The notes under the pieces were generated by a model, which did not search any database, had not been told where the DNA came from, and was given only the letters and a program-made list of their open reading frames with translations. Source: Novosphingobium colocasiae (lineage in GTDB: Bacteria > Pseudomonadota > Alphaproteobacteria > Sphingomonadales > Sphingomonadaceae). Taken from it: a stretch of 64,000 bases of DNA. The stretch covers positions 1-64,000 of the forward strand of contig NZ_BMZA01000002.1 in the NCBI RefSeq assembly GCF_014652555.1, read 5' to 3'. A program made the position numbers and the translations under genes. Position 1 is the stretch's first letter; the number at the start of each line of letters is the position of its first letter. Below are positions 49,741 through 58,087 of this stretch, one piece after another.

Positions 49741-50673
49741 TCATGCCTTCACGAGTGGCCGATATGAAACCCTCTTTCCTACTATGCCGTTAAGGGCGCA
49801 TTCTGAGCGATACGTGTCATTGTATCCCAGCTTCTCGCGGTTGTTGTAACGGAACTCGAACTCGGCGAGGTAGCGGTGCAGGTGCTGCTCACCACAGTGC
49901 TGATAGATGCCCTTCATGCCGCGCTTGAAGATGCTGAAATAGCCTTCAACGGTGTTGCTGTGGATCGTGCGATCCTGAAGGTTCACGTATTCGCCCTTGC
50001 CGTGGCTGGTGGTGCCATGACCGGCGAACCACTTGCCAGCGTCACGATAGCCGCTGTGCTCGTCGGTCATTATGCGGGCTTCGCGCGACACGTTGGCGAT
50101 CACAATAGGCATCAGGGTTTCAGCCTTCACGTTGTCGATTACCATCGTGCGAGCCTTTCCGCTGTCACGGTCAACCAGTGCGAGAACCTTCATCTTGTGA
50201 TGGAAGGCGCGCTTCTTTTCGACGCCCTTCAGCTTACCGATGAAAGTCTCATCAACTTCGACAATACCGCCGTTGCCGCCGAATGCAGACAGATCGCCGT
50301 CACGCATGGCTTCGCGGATACGGTGGGCGAGAAACCATGCCGACTTGTAGGTAATCTCAAGAACGCGGTGCAACTGGTGGGCGCTGATGCCCTTCTTGCT
50401 GCTGGTCATAAGATAGACGGCCTGCAAAGCCTTGTGGAGCGGAAGGCGCATGTGTTCGAACACAGTGCCCACCTTCACGGTGAACTGCTTCTTGCAGTCA
50501 CCACAGCGCCACAGACCTTCACGGATACGCTTTACAGGGTTCGCCTTGACTTTGGTGATACGATCAACGCCGCCGCAGTGCGGGCAAGTCGTTCCATCAG
50601 CCCAGACGATGCCTTCCAGATAGGTGAAGGCAGCTTCTTCGTTATGGAAATAGGGCTTCGAGAGGACGGACAC
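49741..50673 (-). CDS. IS1595 family transposase (ISXO2-like)
   Basis: A 310-residue transposase. The N-terminal zinc ribbon has C-P-H-C (GTTCPHCGG) and C-G-D-C (LWRCGDCKKQF). The DDE-type catalytic part shows GIVEVDETFIGKLKG, RIMTDEHSGY and HSNTVEGYFSIFKRGMKGIY, the last being the ISXO2 signature. GTG 50673 has AAGGAG 9 bases upstream. The gene is full length and may be active. I could not find convincing terminal inverted repeats or a target duplication by eye, so the ends of the element are not set. Confidence 0.92.
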   Translation of the reverse strand: MSVLSKPYFHNEEAAFTYLEGIVWADGTTCPHCGGVDRITKVKANPVKRIREGLWRCGDCKKQFTVKVGTVFEHMRLPLHKALQAVYLMTSSKKGISAHQLHRVLEITYKSAWFLAHRIREAMRDGDLSAFGGNGGIVEVDETFIGKLKGVEKKRAFHHKMKVLALVDRDSGKARTMVIDNVKAETLMPIVIANVSREARIMTDEHSGYRDAGKWFAGHGTTSHGKGEYVNLQDRTIHSNTVEGYFSIFKRGMKGIYQHCGEQHLHRYLAEFEFRYNNREKLGYNDTYRSECALNGIVGKRVSYRPLVKA

Positions 50674-50708
50674 TGGCTTAACTCCTTACCCTTGCGGGTA
50701 TAACAGAT

Positions 50709-50804
50709 TCAGCCGTGTTTGCAAAGTATATAATCACCAAAGAAAAGGCACCCGATCGCATTCCACGCCAGGATTGCCCCGGCGATCATCTTCGTTCTGG
50801 TCAT
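50709..50804 (-). CDS. Possible 31-residue membrane peptide, perhaps cut by the IS
   Basis: MTRTKMIAGAILAWNAIGCL then FFGDYILCKHG: a basic start and one hydrophobic segment. AAGGGG lies 7 bases before ATG 50804. The stop falls right where the right end of the IS1595-type element should be, so the ORF may be the front of a longer membrane protein interrupted by insertion. Short, so low certainty. Confidence 0.35.
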   Translation of the reverse strand: MTRTKMIAGAILAWNAIGCLFFGDYILCKHG

Positions 50805-50878
50805 CGCCCACCCCTTCGCTTTCGCGGCCCTCAGCCGCAACGATCTTGCCACATTGGCGGTGCAGGGCAAGGATGAAG

Positions 50879-51436
50879 ATGATGACCACCCCGAGATCCG
50901 AAACCGGCTTGCTCGATCCCGCCCAGCGCAAGGCCGGGGCACCGCTGCTGCTGACCGCAGAATTGCCGCCCGATGTGTTGGCCTGGGCCGATGGGCTGCG
51001 GCGCGCGCACTATCCGCCGGATCGCAACCGGCTGCGTGCGCACGTGACGCTGTTCCACGCGCTGCCGCCCTCGGTGGAGGAAGAACTGATCGGCGTGCTG
51101 GCGGACCTTGCCCGCGCACCGCCGCCCGAGGCCCGCATCGATGGCCTGATGAAGCTGGGGACGGGGACGGCGCTGGCGGTGGACTCGCCCGCGATGATCG
51201 CCATCCACGCGGCGATTGCCGAGCGGATGCATGGCCTCCTGACCCGACAGGACGCGCAGCCGCTGCGCCTGCATGTGACGATCCAGAACAAGGTCACCGC
51301 ACAGGCCGCGCGCGCCCTCCAGACCGCGCTCGCCCCGGACCTCCGTCCGCGTCCGTTCCGCTTTCGCGGGCTGGGCCTCTATGCCTGGCAGGACGGGCTC
51401 TGGTGCCCGATCCGGATGGTCCCGTTTCGCGGATGA
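50879..51436 (+). CDS. 2'-5' RNA ligase family protein (LigT/ThpR)
   Basis: A 185-residue 2H phosphoesterase-superfamily protein. Both H-x-T motifs are present: RAHVTLFHALP near residue 62 and RLHVTIQNKV near residue 140. Members act on 2',5'- or 2',3'-cyclic phosphodiester bonds in RNA; the physiological role is unclear. The start was placed at ATG 50879 (or 50882) with AAGG upstream; the track upstream of it is not family-like. It lies just before tRNA-Met. Confidence 0.85.
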   Translation: MMTTPRSETGLLDPAQRKAGAPLLLTAELPPDVLAWADGLRRAHYPPDRNRLRAHVTLFHALPPSVEEELIGVLADLARAPPPEARIDGLMKLGTGTALAVDSPAMIAIHAAIAERMHGLLTRQDAQPLRLHVTIQNKVTAQAARALQTALAPDLRPRPFRFRGLGLYAWQDGLWCPIRMVPFRG

Positions 51437-51558
51437 AGCCGTCCCCGCATCGGCCGCGATTTCACTGTTGACCCGCCGCCGCCGCATCCCTAAAGGCAGC
51501 GGCCTGCACCGCATGGCCGGCGCATAACCGGGCCGCCATCGGCGGCCGGCCATGGTAT

Positions 51559-51635
51559 GGCGGAGTAGCTCAGTCGGTTAGAGCAGCGGAATCATAATCC
51601 GCGTGTCGGGGGTTCGAGTCCCTCCTCCGCTACCA
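51559..51635 (+). tRNA. tRNA-Met (CAT), elongator type
   Basis: Cloverleaf with acceptor GGCGGAG/CTCCGCT, D-arm GCTCAGTCGGTTAGAGC, anticodon stem GCGGA/TCCGC and loop ATCATAA (anticodon CAT), T-arm with GGTTCGAGTCC, then A73 and encoded CCA. The paired first position and lack of initiator features suggest elongator Met; a TilS-modified Ile tRNA cannot be fully excluded. Confidence 0.95.
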
Positions 51636-51934
51636 CTATTCATCTGAAATTGTTCGGGAAATTCCGGGCGTCGGCACTGTTCGCGGGCGGTCGGTGGGGC
51701 TGGTTTACAAAGTGCTGTAAACTTCAGGCCGAAAGGCTGTCTGCCAGGATGATGATTGTGCGGGCTTCATCGACGTAGCGGGCGCGGATTTCCGCAATGG
51801 CGGTCGCTGCCGGATTCTTGGCGCGACGGGACATGGCGATCGTGGCTTTGTTTGCGCACAACGATAAGCGGCGGGGTTGCTGAGCGCACCGCCGGATCAA
51901 GGCCGCCGGGAGTGCGGTGCGAGAGGAGTTGGCC
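51636..51934. other. Spacer between tRNA-Met and the catabolic cluster
   Basis: About 300 bases. The left part carries an inverted repeat GTTTAC (51703-51708) and GTAAAC (51717-51722), a possible operator. A 36-codon reverse ORF (51724-51834) is present but has no ribosome site or recognisable sequence, so it is not called. The promoter for the monooxygenase gene should lie here. Confidence 0.45.
51703..51722. promoter_or_regulatory. Inverted repeat GTTTAC-N8-GTAAAC, possible operator
   Basis: Perfect 6-base arms in a 20-base palindrome, AT-rich against the surroundings, 213 bases upstream of the monooxygenase start. It could bind a dimeric regulator. No protein can be assigned. Confidence 0.3.
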
Positions 51935-53443
51935 GTGGACGAGGTTCTCGAAGCGCAGGCGCGTGGCGGGGTGCAGCCCGATATCGACGTGGATGTGGTC
52001 ATCGTCGGGGCGGGTATCTCGGGGATCGGCAGCGCCTATCACCTCAAGACCCAGCTTCCCGGCAAGAGCTTCGTCATCCTGGAAGCGCAGGACTCGTTCG
52101 GCGGCACGTGGAAGACGCACAAGTACCCTGGCGTGCGCTCGGATTCCGATCTCTACACCTTCGGCTATCGCTTCAAGCCGTGGGTTGGCCCGCCGATCGC
52201 GACCGGCGCGGAAATCCAGAAGTACCTGGGCGGAGTGATCGCCGAAAACGGGCTGGACGAGAACCTCCGCTACCAGACCCGCATCGCGCGCTGTTCCTGG
52301 TCTAGCGAGGCGCAGGCCTGGACGGTGGAGACGCGAGCGGCGGACGGTGAGCCGGGTCCGACCTATCGCTGCACCTTCCTGTGGATGTGCCAGGGATACT
52401 ATGACCACAATACCCCCTACCTGCCCGACTGGAAGGGCATGGACGATTTCAGGGGCGAGTTGATCCATGCGCAGAAATGGCGCGAGGATACCGATTATGC
52501 CGGCAAGAACGTGGTCGTCATCGGATCGGGGGCCACGGCCGCGACGGTGATCCCGGCGATCGCCAGGAAGGCGGCGCATGTCACCATGCTGCAGCGTTCG
52601 CCCACCTATTTCCTGTGCTACCCCAACCGCAGCGATCTGGCTGACCGGCTGCGCCTGATCGGCGTGGACGAGGAAACCGTCCATCGCTGTGCACGGCTCG
52701 ATTATCTCAACAATCTCAAGACCCTCGACTATCGCTCGAAAGCCGAGCCGGACGCGGTGTTCGATGAACTGAAGCAGGCGGTGCGGGCCTATGCCGGCGA
52801 CGATTTCGAGTTCGCGCCGCACTTCACACCGCGGTATCGGCCGTGGCAGCAGCGGGTGGCGTTCATCCCGGATGGCGACATGTTCGTGGCGATCAGGGAG
52901 GGCAAGGTCTCGGTCCGCACCGATCAGATCGATCACTTCACCGCCGATGGCATCGCGCTGGGTTCCGGCGAGGAGCTGGCGGCGGACATGGTGGTCGCCG
53001 CCACCGGGTTCAACCTGTCGGTGATGGGCGGGATCGAGTTCGTGGTCGACGGCCGGACGGTCGATTGGGGCGAGACGGCGACATATCGCGGGATGATGTT
53101 CACCGGGGTGCCGAACCTTGTGTGGGTATTCGGGTACTTCCGCGCGGCATGGACGCTGCGCGTCGATCTGCTGGGGGATTTCGTCTGCCGGCTGCTGGCG
53201 CACATGGACGAAAAGGGCGCGCGGCAGGTAGATCTGGTGGTTCCAGAAGGGGCTGAGGACGATGCGCTGATGCCGTGGATCGAAGGTGACAACTTCAACC
53301 CCGGCTATCTCATGCGCGAGATCGACAAGCTGCCCAAGCGGCTGGGCGAGCGGCCGGAATGGCGGCACACCCAGGATTACTGGCGCGAGGCCGAGGATAT
53401 TCCGGCGATCGATCTGGCCGGGTCCGAATTCGCTTACCGCTAG
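51935..53443 (+). CDS. Flavin-containing monooxygenase, Baeyer-Villiger type
   Basis: A 502-residue FAD/NADPH enzyme that would insert oxygen next to a ketone carbonyl. FAD-binding G25-A-G-I-S-G30 (VDVVIVGAGISGIG), NADPH-binding VVVIGSGATAATVIP near residue 195, and between them the Baeyer-Villiger fingerprint F-x-G-x3-H-x3-W (FRGELIHAQKW). GTG 51935 was selected because GAGGAG lies 7 bases upstream; an earlier GTG at 51917 has none. It opens the catabolic cluster, followed 49 bases later by a quinoprotein alcohol dehydrogenase. Confidence 0.92.
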   Translation: MDEVLEAQARGGVQPDIDVDVVIVGAGISGIGSAYHLKTQLPGKSFVILEAQDSFGGTWKTHKYPGVRSDSDLYTFGYRFKPWVGPPIATGAEIQKYLGGVIAENGLDENLRYQTRIARCSWSSEAQAWTVETRAADGEPGPTYRCTFLWMCQGYYDHNTPYLPDWKGMDDFRGELIHAQKWREDTDYAGKNVVVIGSGATAATVIPAIARKAAHVTMLQRSPTYFLCYPNRSDLADRLRLIGVDEETVHRCARLDYLNNLKTLDYRSKAEPDAVFDELKQAVRAYAGDDFEFAPHFTPRYRPWQQRVAFIPDGDMFVAIREGKVSVRTDQIDHFTADGIALGSGEELAADMVVAATGFNLSVMGGIEFVVDGRTVDWGETATYRGMMFTGVPNLVWVFGYFRAAWTLRVDLLGDFVCRLLAHMDEKGARQVDLVVPEGAEDDALMPWIEGDNFNPGYLMREIDKLPKRLGERPEWRHTQDYWREAEDIPAIDLAGSEFAYR

Positions 53444-53492
53444 CAATGCATTTCGGGCCACCGCGAACCGGCGGGGCCCTGGAGGGGACAGG

Positions 53493-55637
53493 ATGGGAAA
53501 ACCGCGCCTGACGGCCATGGCCACCGTGTTGATGGCGGTCGCTCTATACGGATGTTCCGCCGGCGACCTGACCGGCAACGGCAGCGGTGGCGGCTCCGCT
53601 GACGATGCGTGGACCGGTCTGCTGCACGCGACGAAGAACCCTGCCGACTGGGTGACGTATGGCGGGACTTTCGATGAGCAGCGGTTCAGCCGGCTCACCG
53701 CGATAAACGACAAGACAGTCGCCCGGCTGGGCACCGCGTGGTCGTTCGAATTCGACACCAACCGCGCGCAGGAGTCGACGCCGCTGGAATATCAGGGCGT
53801 CATCTATGTCACCACGGCCTGGTCGAAGGTCTATGCGCTGGACGCCAAGAGCGGGAAGCAGTTGTGGTTCTACGATCCGCAAGTGCCGGGCGAATATGGC
53901 GCGAAAGGGTGCTGCGATGTCGGCAACCGGGGCGCAGCGATCTATGACGGCAAGCTCTATTTCGGCACGTTCGACGGCCGCCTGATCGCGCTTGATCTGA
54001 AAAGCGGCAAACCCGCCTGGTCGGTCGTCACGGTGGACCAGTCCAAGACCTATACGATCACCGGCGCGCCGCGGATCGTGAAGGGCAAGGTGGTAATCGG
54101 CAATGGCGGCGCGGAACTGGGCGTGCGCGGCTATGTGACCGCTTATGATGCGCAGACCGGCAAGCAGGCGTGGCGGTTCTACACCGTGCCCGGCAACCCC
54201 GCCGATGGCCCCGACAATGCCGCGTCCGACCCGGCCCTGAAGGACAAGGCCGGCAAGACCTGGTTCGGGGAATACTGGAAGAACGGCGGCGGCGGCACCG
54301 TATGGGATTCCATCGTCTACGATGCCGAGCTGGATCAGCTCTATATCGGCGTCGGCAACGGTAGCCCGTGGAACCACAAAGTCCGCAGCCAGGGCAAGGG
54401 CGACAACCTGTTCCTGTCTTCGATCGTCGCGCTCGATCCCGATACCGGGGCATACCTGTGGCACTATCAGGGCACGCCCGGGGAAACCTGGGACTATACC
54501 CATACGCAGACGATCACGCTGGCCACGCTGCCGGTCGACGGCAAACCCCGCAAGGTGCTGATGCAGGCACCCAAGAACGGGTTCTTCTATGTCATTGATC
54601 GCCAGAGCGGAAAGCTGCTCTCGGCCAAGAACTACGTCGATGTGAACTGGGCCAGCGGGTACGATATCAAGACCGGGCGGCCGATCGAGAAGCCCGAGGC
54701 GCGCTATCCCAAGGGACCGGTGGTCGTCACCCCCGGCGCACTGGGGGCGCACAACTGGCAGCCGATGGCGTTCAGCCCGCAGACCGGGCTCGCCTATGTC
54801 CCGGGCAACCACGCGCTGTTCGGATATGAGAACGCCGGCGATTTCCAGCGTCGCGACGGGCGCTGGAACCTGGGCATCAAGTCCGACGATACCTCTCCGC
54901 CCGATGATCCCAAGGCGGTGGCCGGGATTCGCAAGATGCTGAGCGGCCGGCTGATCGCCTGGGACCCGGTGCGCCAGAAGGAAGCCTGGGGTTTCGATTA
55001 TCCCGAACCGTGGAACGGTGGCGTGCTGACCACCGCCGGGAACCTGGTGTTTCAGGGCGATACGCGGGGCAACTTCAGGGCATTCGCGGCCGACAGCGGC
55101 AAAGTGCTGTGGAGCGCCAATGTCGGCATCCCGATCATGGCCGCGCCGATAACCTTTGCCTTGGGCAGCGATCAGTATGTGGCGGTAGTGGCCGGTTACG
55201 GCGGCGCTTATGCGCTGACATCATCGTTCAACGACGATCCGGGGCCGCGTCCCAACGGCCGTATTTTCGTGTTCCGGCTGGATGCGAAGGGCACCTTGCC
55301 GAAGATCGAAAAGATCGTGGCCGGGCCCGCCAACCCGCCGCCAGAAATGTTCCCGCCTGCTCAAGTCACCCATGGCCGCCACCTTTACGAGCGCGATTGC
55401 TGGGTGTGCCATGGCCCCGGCGCGATTTCGAGCGGGGTGGTGCCGGACCTGCGGCGCTCGGGCGCGCTGACCAGTGCCGAGGCATGGCAGGCGGTTGTCA
55501 TCGACGGCGCGTTGAAGGACCGCGGGATGGTCAGCTTCGCCAAGTACCTGTCGAAGCAGGATGCCGAGGATCTGCGCGCCTATGTGGCCGATCGGGCGCG
55601 GCTGCTGCAGCAACAGGAAGGGAAGAAGCCGCAATGA
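53493..55637 (+). CDS. PQQ-dependent alcohol dehydrogenase with C-terminal cytochrome c (quinohemoprotein)
   Basis: A 714-residue periplasmic oxidase of alcohols. A lipoprotein-like signal (MAVALYGC, Cys21) is followed by the eight-bladed PQQ propeller. It has the vicinal disulfide C140-C141 (YGAKGCCDVGNRGAAI) and tryptophan-docking repeats (ALDAKSGKQLWFY, AYDAQTGKQAWRFY, ALDPDTGAYLWHYQG). The C-terminal c-type heme site is C-W-V-C-H (YERDCWVCHGPG). Heme insertion would need the Ccm system present in this window. GGAGGGG precedes ATG 53493. The stop overlaps the esterase start. Confidence 0.93.
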   Translation: MGKPRLTAMATVLMAVALYGCSAGDLTGNGSGGGSADDAWTGLLHATKNPADWVTYGGTFDEQRFSRLTAINDKTVARLGTAWSFEFDTNRAQESTPLEYQGVIYVTTAWSKVYALDAKSGKQLWFYDPQVPGEYGAKGCCDVGNRGAAIYDGKLYFGTFDGRLIALDLKSGKPAWSVVTVDQSKTYTITGAPRIVKGKVVIGNGGAELGVRGYVTAYDAQTGKQAWRFYTVPGNPADGPDNAASDPALKDKAGKTWFGEYWKNGGGGTVWDSIVYDAELDQLYIGVGNGSPWNHKVRSQGKGDNLFLSSIVALDPDTGAYLWHYQGTPGETWDYTHTQTITLATLPVDGKPRKVLMQAPKNGFFYVIDRQSGKLLSAKNYVDVNWASGYDIKTGRPIEKPEARYPKGPVVVTPGALGAHNWQPMAFSPQTGLAYVPGNHALFGYENAGDFQRRDGRWNLGIKSDDTSPPDDPKAVAGIRKMLSGRLIAWDPVRQKEAWGFDYPEPWNGGVLTTAGNLVFQGDTRGNFRAFAADSGKVLWSANVGIPIMAAPITFALGSDQYVAVVAGYGGAYALTSSFNDDPGPRPNGRIFVFRLDAKGTLPKIEKIVAGPANPPPEMFPPAQVTHGRHLYERDCWVCHGPGAISSGVVPDLRRSGALTSAEAWQAVVIDGALKDRGMVSFAKYLSKQDAEDLRAYVADRARLLQQQEGKKPQ

Positions 55638-56581
55638 GCCAGCCTTTCGTCCTCCCCGAAACGCAGGCCGTGCTGGACCTGCTGGCAGCGCAGCCGGGGC
55701 CGCATCTTGCCGATCTGCCTGCGGCCGATGCGCGCGCGGTCTATCACCTGCTGGGCGATCTGTTCGAAGAGCCGGCCGATCTGTCCGTGCGCACGCTTGA
55801 CCTGCCGCCCGACAACACCGGCCTTGGCACGCCCTTGCGCGCCTATTTCCCGGGCCCAGCGCAGGCCGGACCGGTCATCGTCTACATGCACGGCGGCGGG
55901 TTCGTGATCGGTGATCTCGATACGCACAATGCGGTGTGCACGCTGGTTGCACGGATTTCGGGATTGCGGGTGGTGGCGGTCGATTACCGGCTGGCACCCG
56001 AGCATCCCTATCCCGCCGCGCATGAGGATTGCCTTGCCGCCGCGCGGTTCGTGGCCGGGGCAGGGGCGGTCCTGGAAGCGCCCGTGGAAGGGATCGCGGT
56101 GGCCGGCGACAGCGCCGGCGGGGCGCTGGCCTGCTATCTGGCCGCCAGACTGGGGCGCGATACGGTGCGGGCGCAGTTGCTCATCTATCCCTGGCTCGAT
56201 GCGACAGCGGCGGACGAGGGTTCCTATCGCGATTTTGCCGAGGGCTTCTTGCTCGATCGCCGGCTGATGGACCGGTTTATCACCGATAGCCTGCCGGCCG
56301 GAACCGATGTGGCGGGGCCGGACCTGTCGCCGGTGCGGCATCCGCTGCCGGCGCACCTGCCACCTGCCGTGATCGTTTCTGCCGGGCTCGATCCGCTGCG
56401 CGATCAGGCGCGGGCGTTGGCCGCTGCAATGGCGGTGCAGGGGCTGGAATGCCACTTCCTCGAAGCGCGCGGGCTGATCCACGGGATCGCCACGATGCGC
56501 AAGGCGCTGCCTTCCGGCGATGCTGTCATCCGCCGCGCCACCACCATCTTTGCGGATATGATCCGCGCCACCACTGCCTGA
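55634..56581 (+). CDS. Alpha/beta hydrolase, HSL/acetyl esterase type
   Basis: A 315-residue hydrolase of the hormone-sensitive lipase family. The oxyanion motif is H86-G-G-G89 (VIVYMHGGGFVIGD), the nucleophile S160 is in VAGDSAGGALA, and the acid and base are in VSAGLDPLRDQ and ARGLIHGIATM. It starts in overlap with the dehydrogenase gene (ATGA). After a Baeyer-Villiger oxygenase, an esterase of this kind would cleave the resulting ester or lactone; that role is inferred from the order. Confidence 0.9.
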   Translation: MSQPFVLPETQAVLDLLAAQPGPHLADLPAADARAVYHLLGDLFEEPADLSVRTLDLPPDNTGLGTPLRAYFPGPAQAGPVIVYMHGGGFVIGDLDTHNAVCTLVARISGLRVVAVDYRLAPEHPYPAAHEDCLAAARFVAGAGAVLEAPVEGIAVAGDSAGGALACYLAARLGRDTVRAQLLIYPWLDATAADEGSYRDFAEGFLLDRRLMDRFITDSLPAGTDVAGPDLSPVRHPLPAHLPPAVIVSAGLDPLRDQARALAAAMAVQGLECHFLEARGLIHGIATMRKALPSGDAVIRRATTIFADMIRATTA

Positions 56582-56594
56582 AGGGACCCTGACC

Positions 56595-58022
56595 ATGCGC
56601 AAATATCTGGATTTCTACATCGACGGTGCCTGGACAGCCCCGGTCGAGGCACGCGCGCTCGATGTCATCAACCCGGCGACCGAAGCGGTGGCGGGACGGA
56701 TCAGCATTGGCGCTGCGGCAGACGTGGACCGGGCGGTCAGCGCCGCGCGCCGCGCTTTCGAGACCTTCTCGCAGACCACGCGCGAGGAACGGATCGCGCT
56801 GCTCGATGCGATCATTGCCGAGATGAACCGCCGCACGCAGGACCTGGCCGACGCCGTGCGCGAGGAGATGGGCGCACCGGCGGCACTGGCGACCGCCGCG
56901 CATGTGCCGCTGGCGCTGGCGCATTTCCAGATCGCCCGGCAGCTTCTGGAAAGCTTCGATCCGAGCGTCGGGATGGGCAGCACGCGGCTGGTGAAGGAGC
57001 CGATCGGCGTGGTCGGCATGATCACGCCATGGAACTGGCCGCTCAACCAGATTGCCTGCAAGGTCGCGCCCGCGCTGGCCGTGGGCTGCACGATGGTGCT
57101 CAAGCCGTCCGAAGTCGCACCGTTCAGCGGTCAGGTCTTTGCCGAGATCATGGATGCCGCCGGGGTTCCGGCGGGGGTATTCAACATGGTGAACGGCGAC
57201 GGGCCGGGCGTGGGCACCGCGATTTCCTCACATCCCGATGTCGACATGGTGTCGTTCACCGGATCGACCCGGGCGGGCGTCGAAGTGGCGCGCAATGCTG
57301 CCGCCACGGTCAAGCGGGTGCATCAGGAACTGGGCGGCAAATCCGCCAACATCATCCTGGAGGATGCCGATCTGGCGGCAGCGGTGCGCCAGGGCGTGGA
57401 GGCACTGATGGTCAACAGCGGGCAGAGCTGCAACGCCCCCACCCGCATGCTGCTCCCCGCCGCGCGGATGGCCGAGGCCAGTGCCGTAGCGGCGCAGACG
57501 ATCGCCGCGCAGAAAGTCGGCGCGCCCGAGGATGAGGTGAATCTTGGCCCGGTGGTGTCCGATGTGCAGTGGAACCGCATCCAGACTCTCATCAACAAGG
57601 GCATCGCCGAAGGTGCCGATCTGGTCGCCGGCGGGCCCGGTAAGCCCGAGGGGCTGGAGCAGGGATACTACGTCCGCCCCACCGTGTTTGCCGGGGTCAA
57701 CAACCAGATGGCCATCGCACGGGAGGAGATCTTCGGGCCGGTGCTGGTGATGATCGGTTATGACGACGAGGAGCAGGCGATCGCGATCGCGAACGACACC
57801 CCCTATGGCCTTGCCGGCTACGTCCAGACAGGTGACATCGAACATGGCCGCAAGGTGGCCGCGCGCATCCGTGCGGGGCAGGTTGCGGTCAATTACGCCC
57901 CGCTCGATTTCGCTGCGCCGTTCGGCGGCTACAAGCAGTCCGGCAACGGGCGCGAGTGGGGCGAGCACGCCTTCCATGAGTTCATGGAGGTCAAGGCGAT
58001 CCTGGGTTACGAGCCCGCTTGA
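56595..58022 (+). CDS. NAD(P)-dependent aldehyde dehydrogenase
   Basis: A 475-residue aldehyde dehydrogenase. N147 lies in ITPWNWPL, E245 in HQELGGKSANI and the catalytic C279 in NSGQSCNAPTR; the last segment FGGYKQSGNGREWGEHAF is the usual end. It is 13 bases after the esterase and the last gene of this forward run. A strong terminator separates it from the convergent AraC-type regulator. It would oxidise the aldehyde formed by the alcohol dehydrogenase. Confidence 0.94.
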   Translation: MRKYLDFYIDGAWTAPVEARALDVINPATEAVAGRISIGAAADVDRAVSAARRAFETFSQTTREERIALLDAIIAEMNRRTQDLADAVREEMGAPAALATAAHVPLALAHFQIARQLLESFDPSVGMGSTRLVKEPIGVVGMITPWNWPLNQIACKVAPALAVGCTMVLKPSEVAPFSGQVFAEIMDAAGVPAGVFNMVNGDGPGVGTAISSHPDVDMVSFTGSTRAGVEVARNAAATVKRVHQELGGKSANIILEDADLAAAVRQGVEALMVNSGQSCNAPTRMLLPAARMAEASAVAAQTIAAQKVGAPEDEVNLGPVVSDVQWNRIQTLINKGIAEGADLVAGGPGKPEGLEQGYYVRPTVFAGVNNQMAIAREEIFGPVLVMIGYDDEEQAIAIANDTPYGLAGYVQTGDIEHGRKVAARIRAGQVAVNYAPLDFAAPFGGYKQSGNGREWGEHAFHEFMEVKAILGYEPA

Positions 58023-58035
58023 GCGTGCTCGGGTG

Positions 58036-58072
58036 CCCGGCAGGCATGGGTTGCGTCAGGATGCCTGCCGGG
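58036..58072. terminator. Bidirectional terminator between aldehyde dehydrogenase and AraC genes
   Basis: Perfect 12-base inverted repeat CCCGGCAGGCAT (58036-58047) and ATGCCTGCCGGG (58061-58072), 13-base loop, in the gap between convergent genes. There is no long T run. Confidence 0.75.
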
Positions 58073-58087
58073 TCGCCGTTCTTGGGA

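Noticed and set aside
49640..50760. Terminal inverted repeats of the IS1595-type element
   Set aside because: Both flanks were compared by eye; only weak, gapped matches were seen, so no ends are reported.
51724..51834. 36-codon reverse ORF upstream of the monooxygenase
   Set aside because: Mildly protein-like but no ribosome site, no partner and no recognisable sequence.
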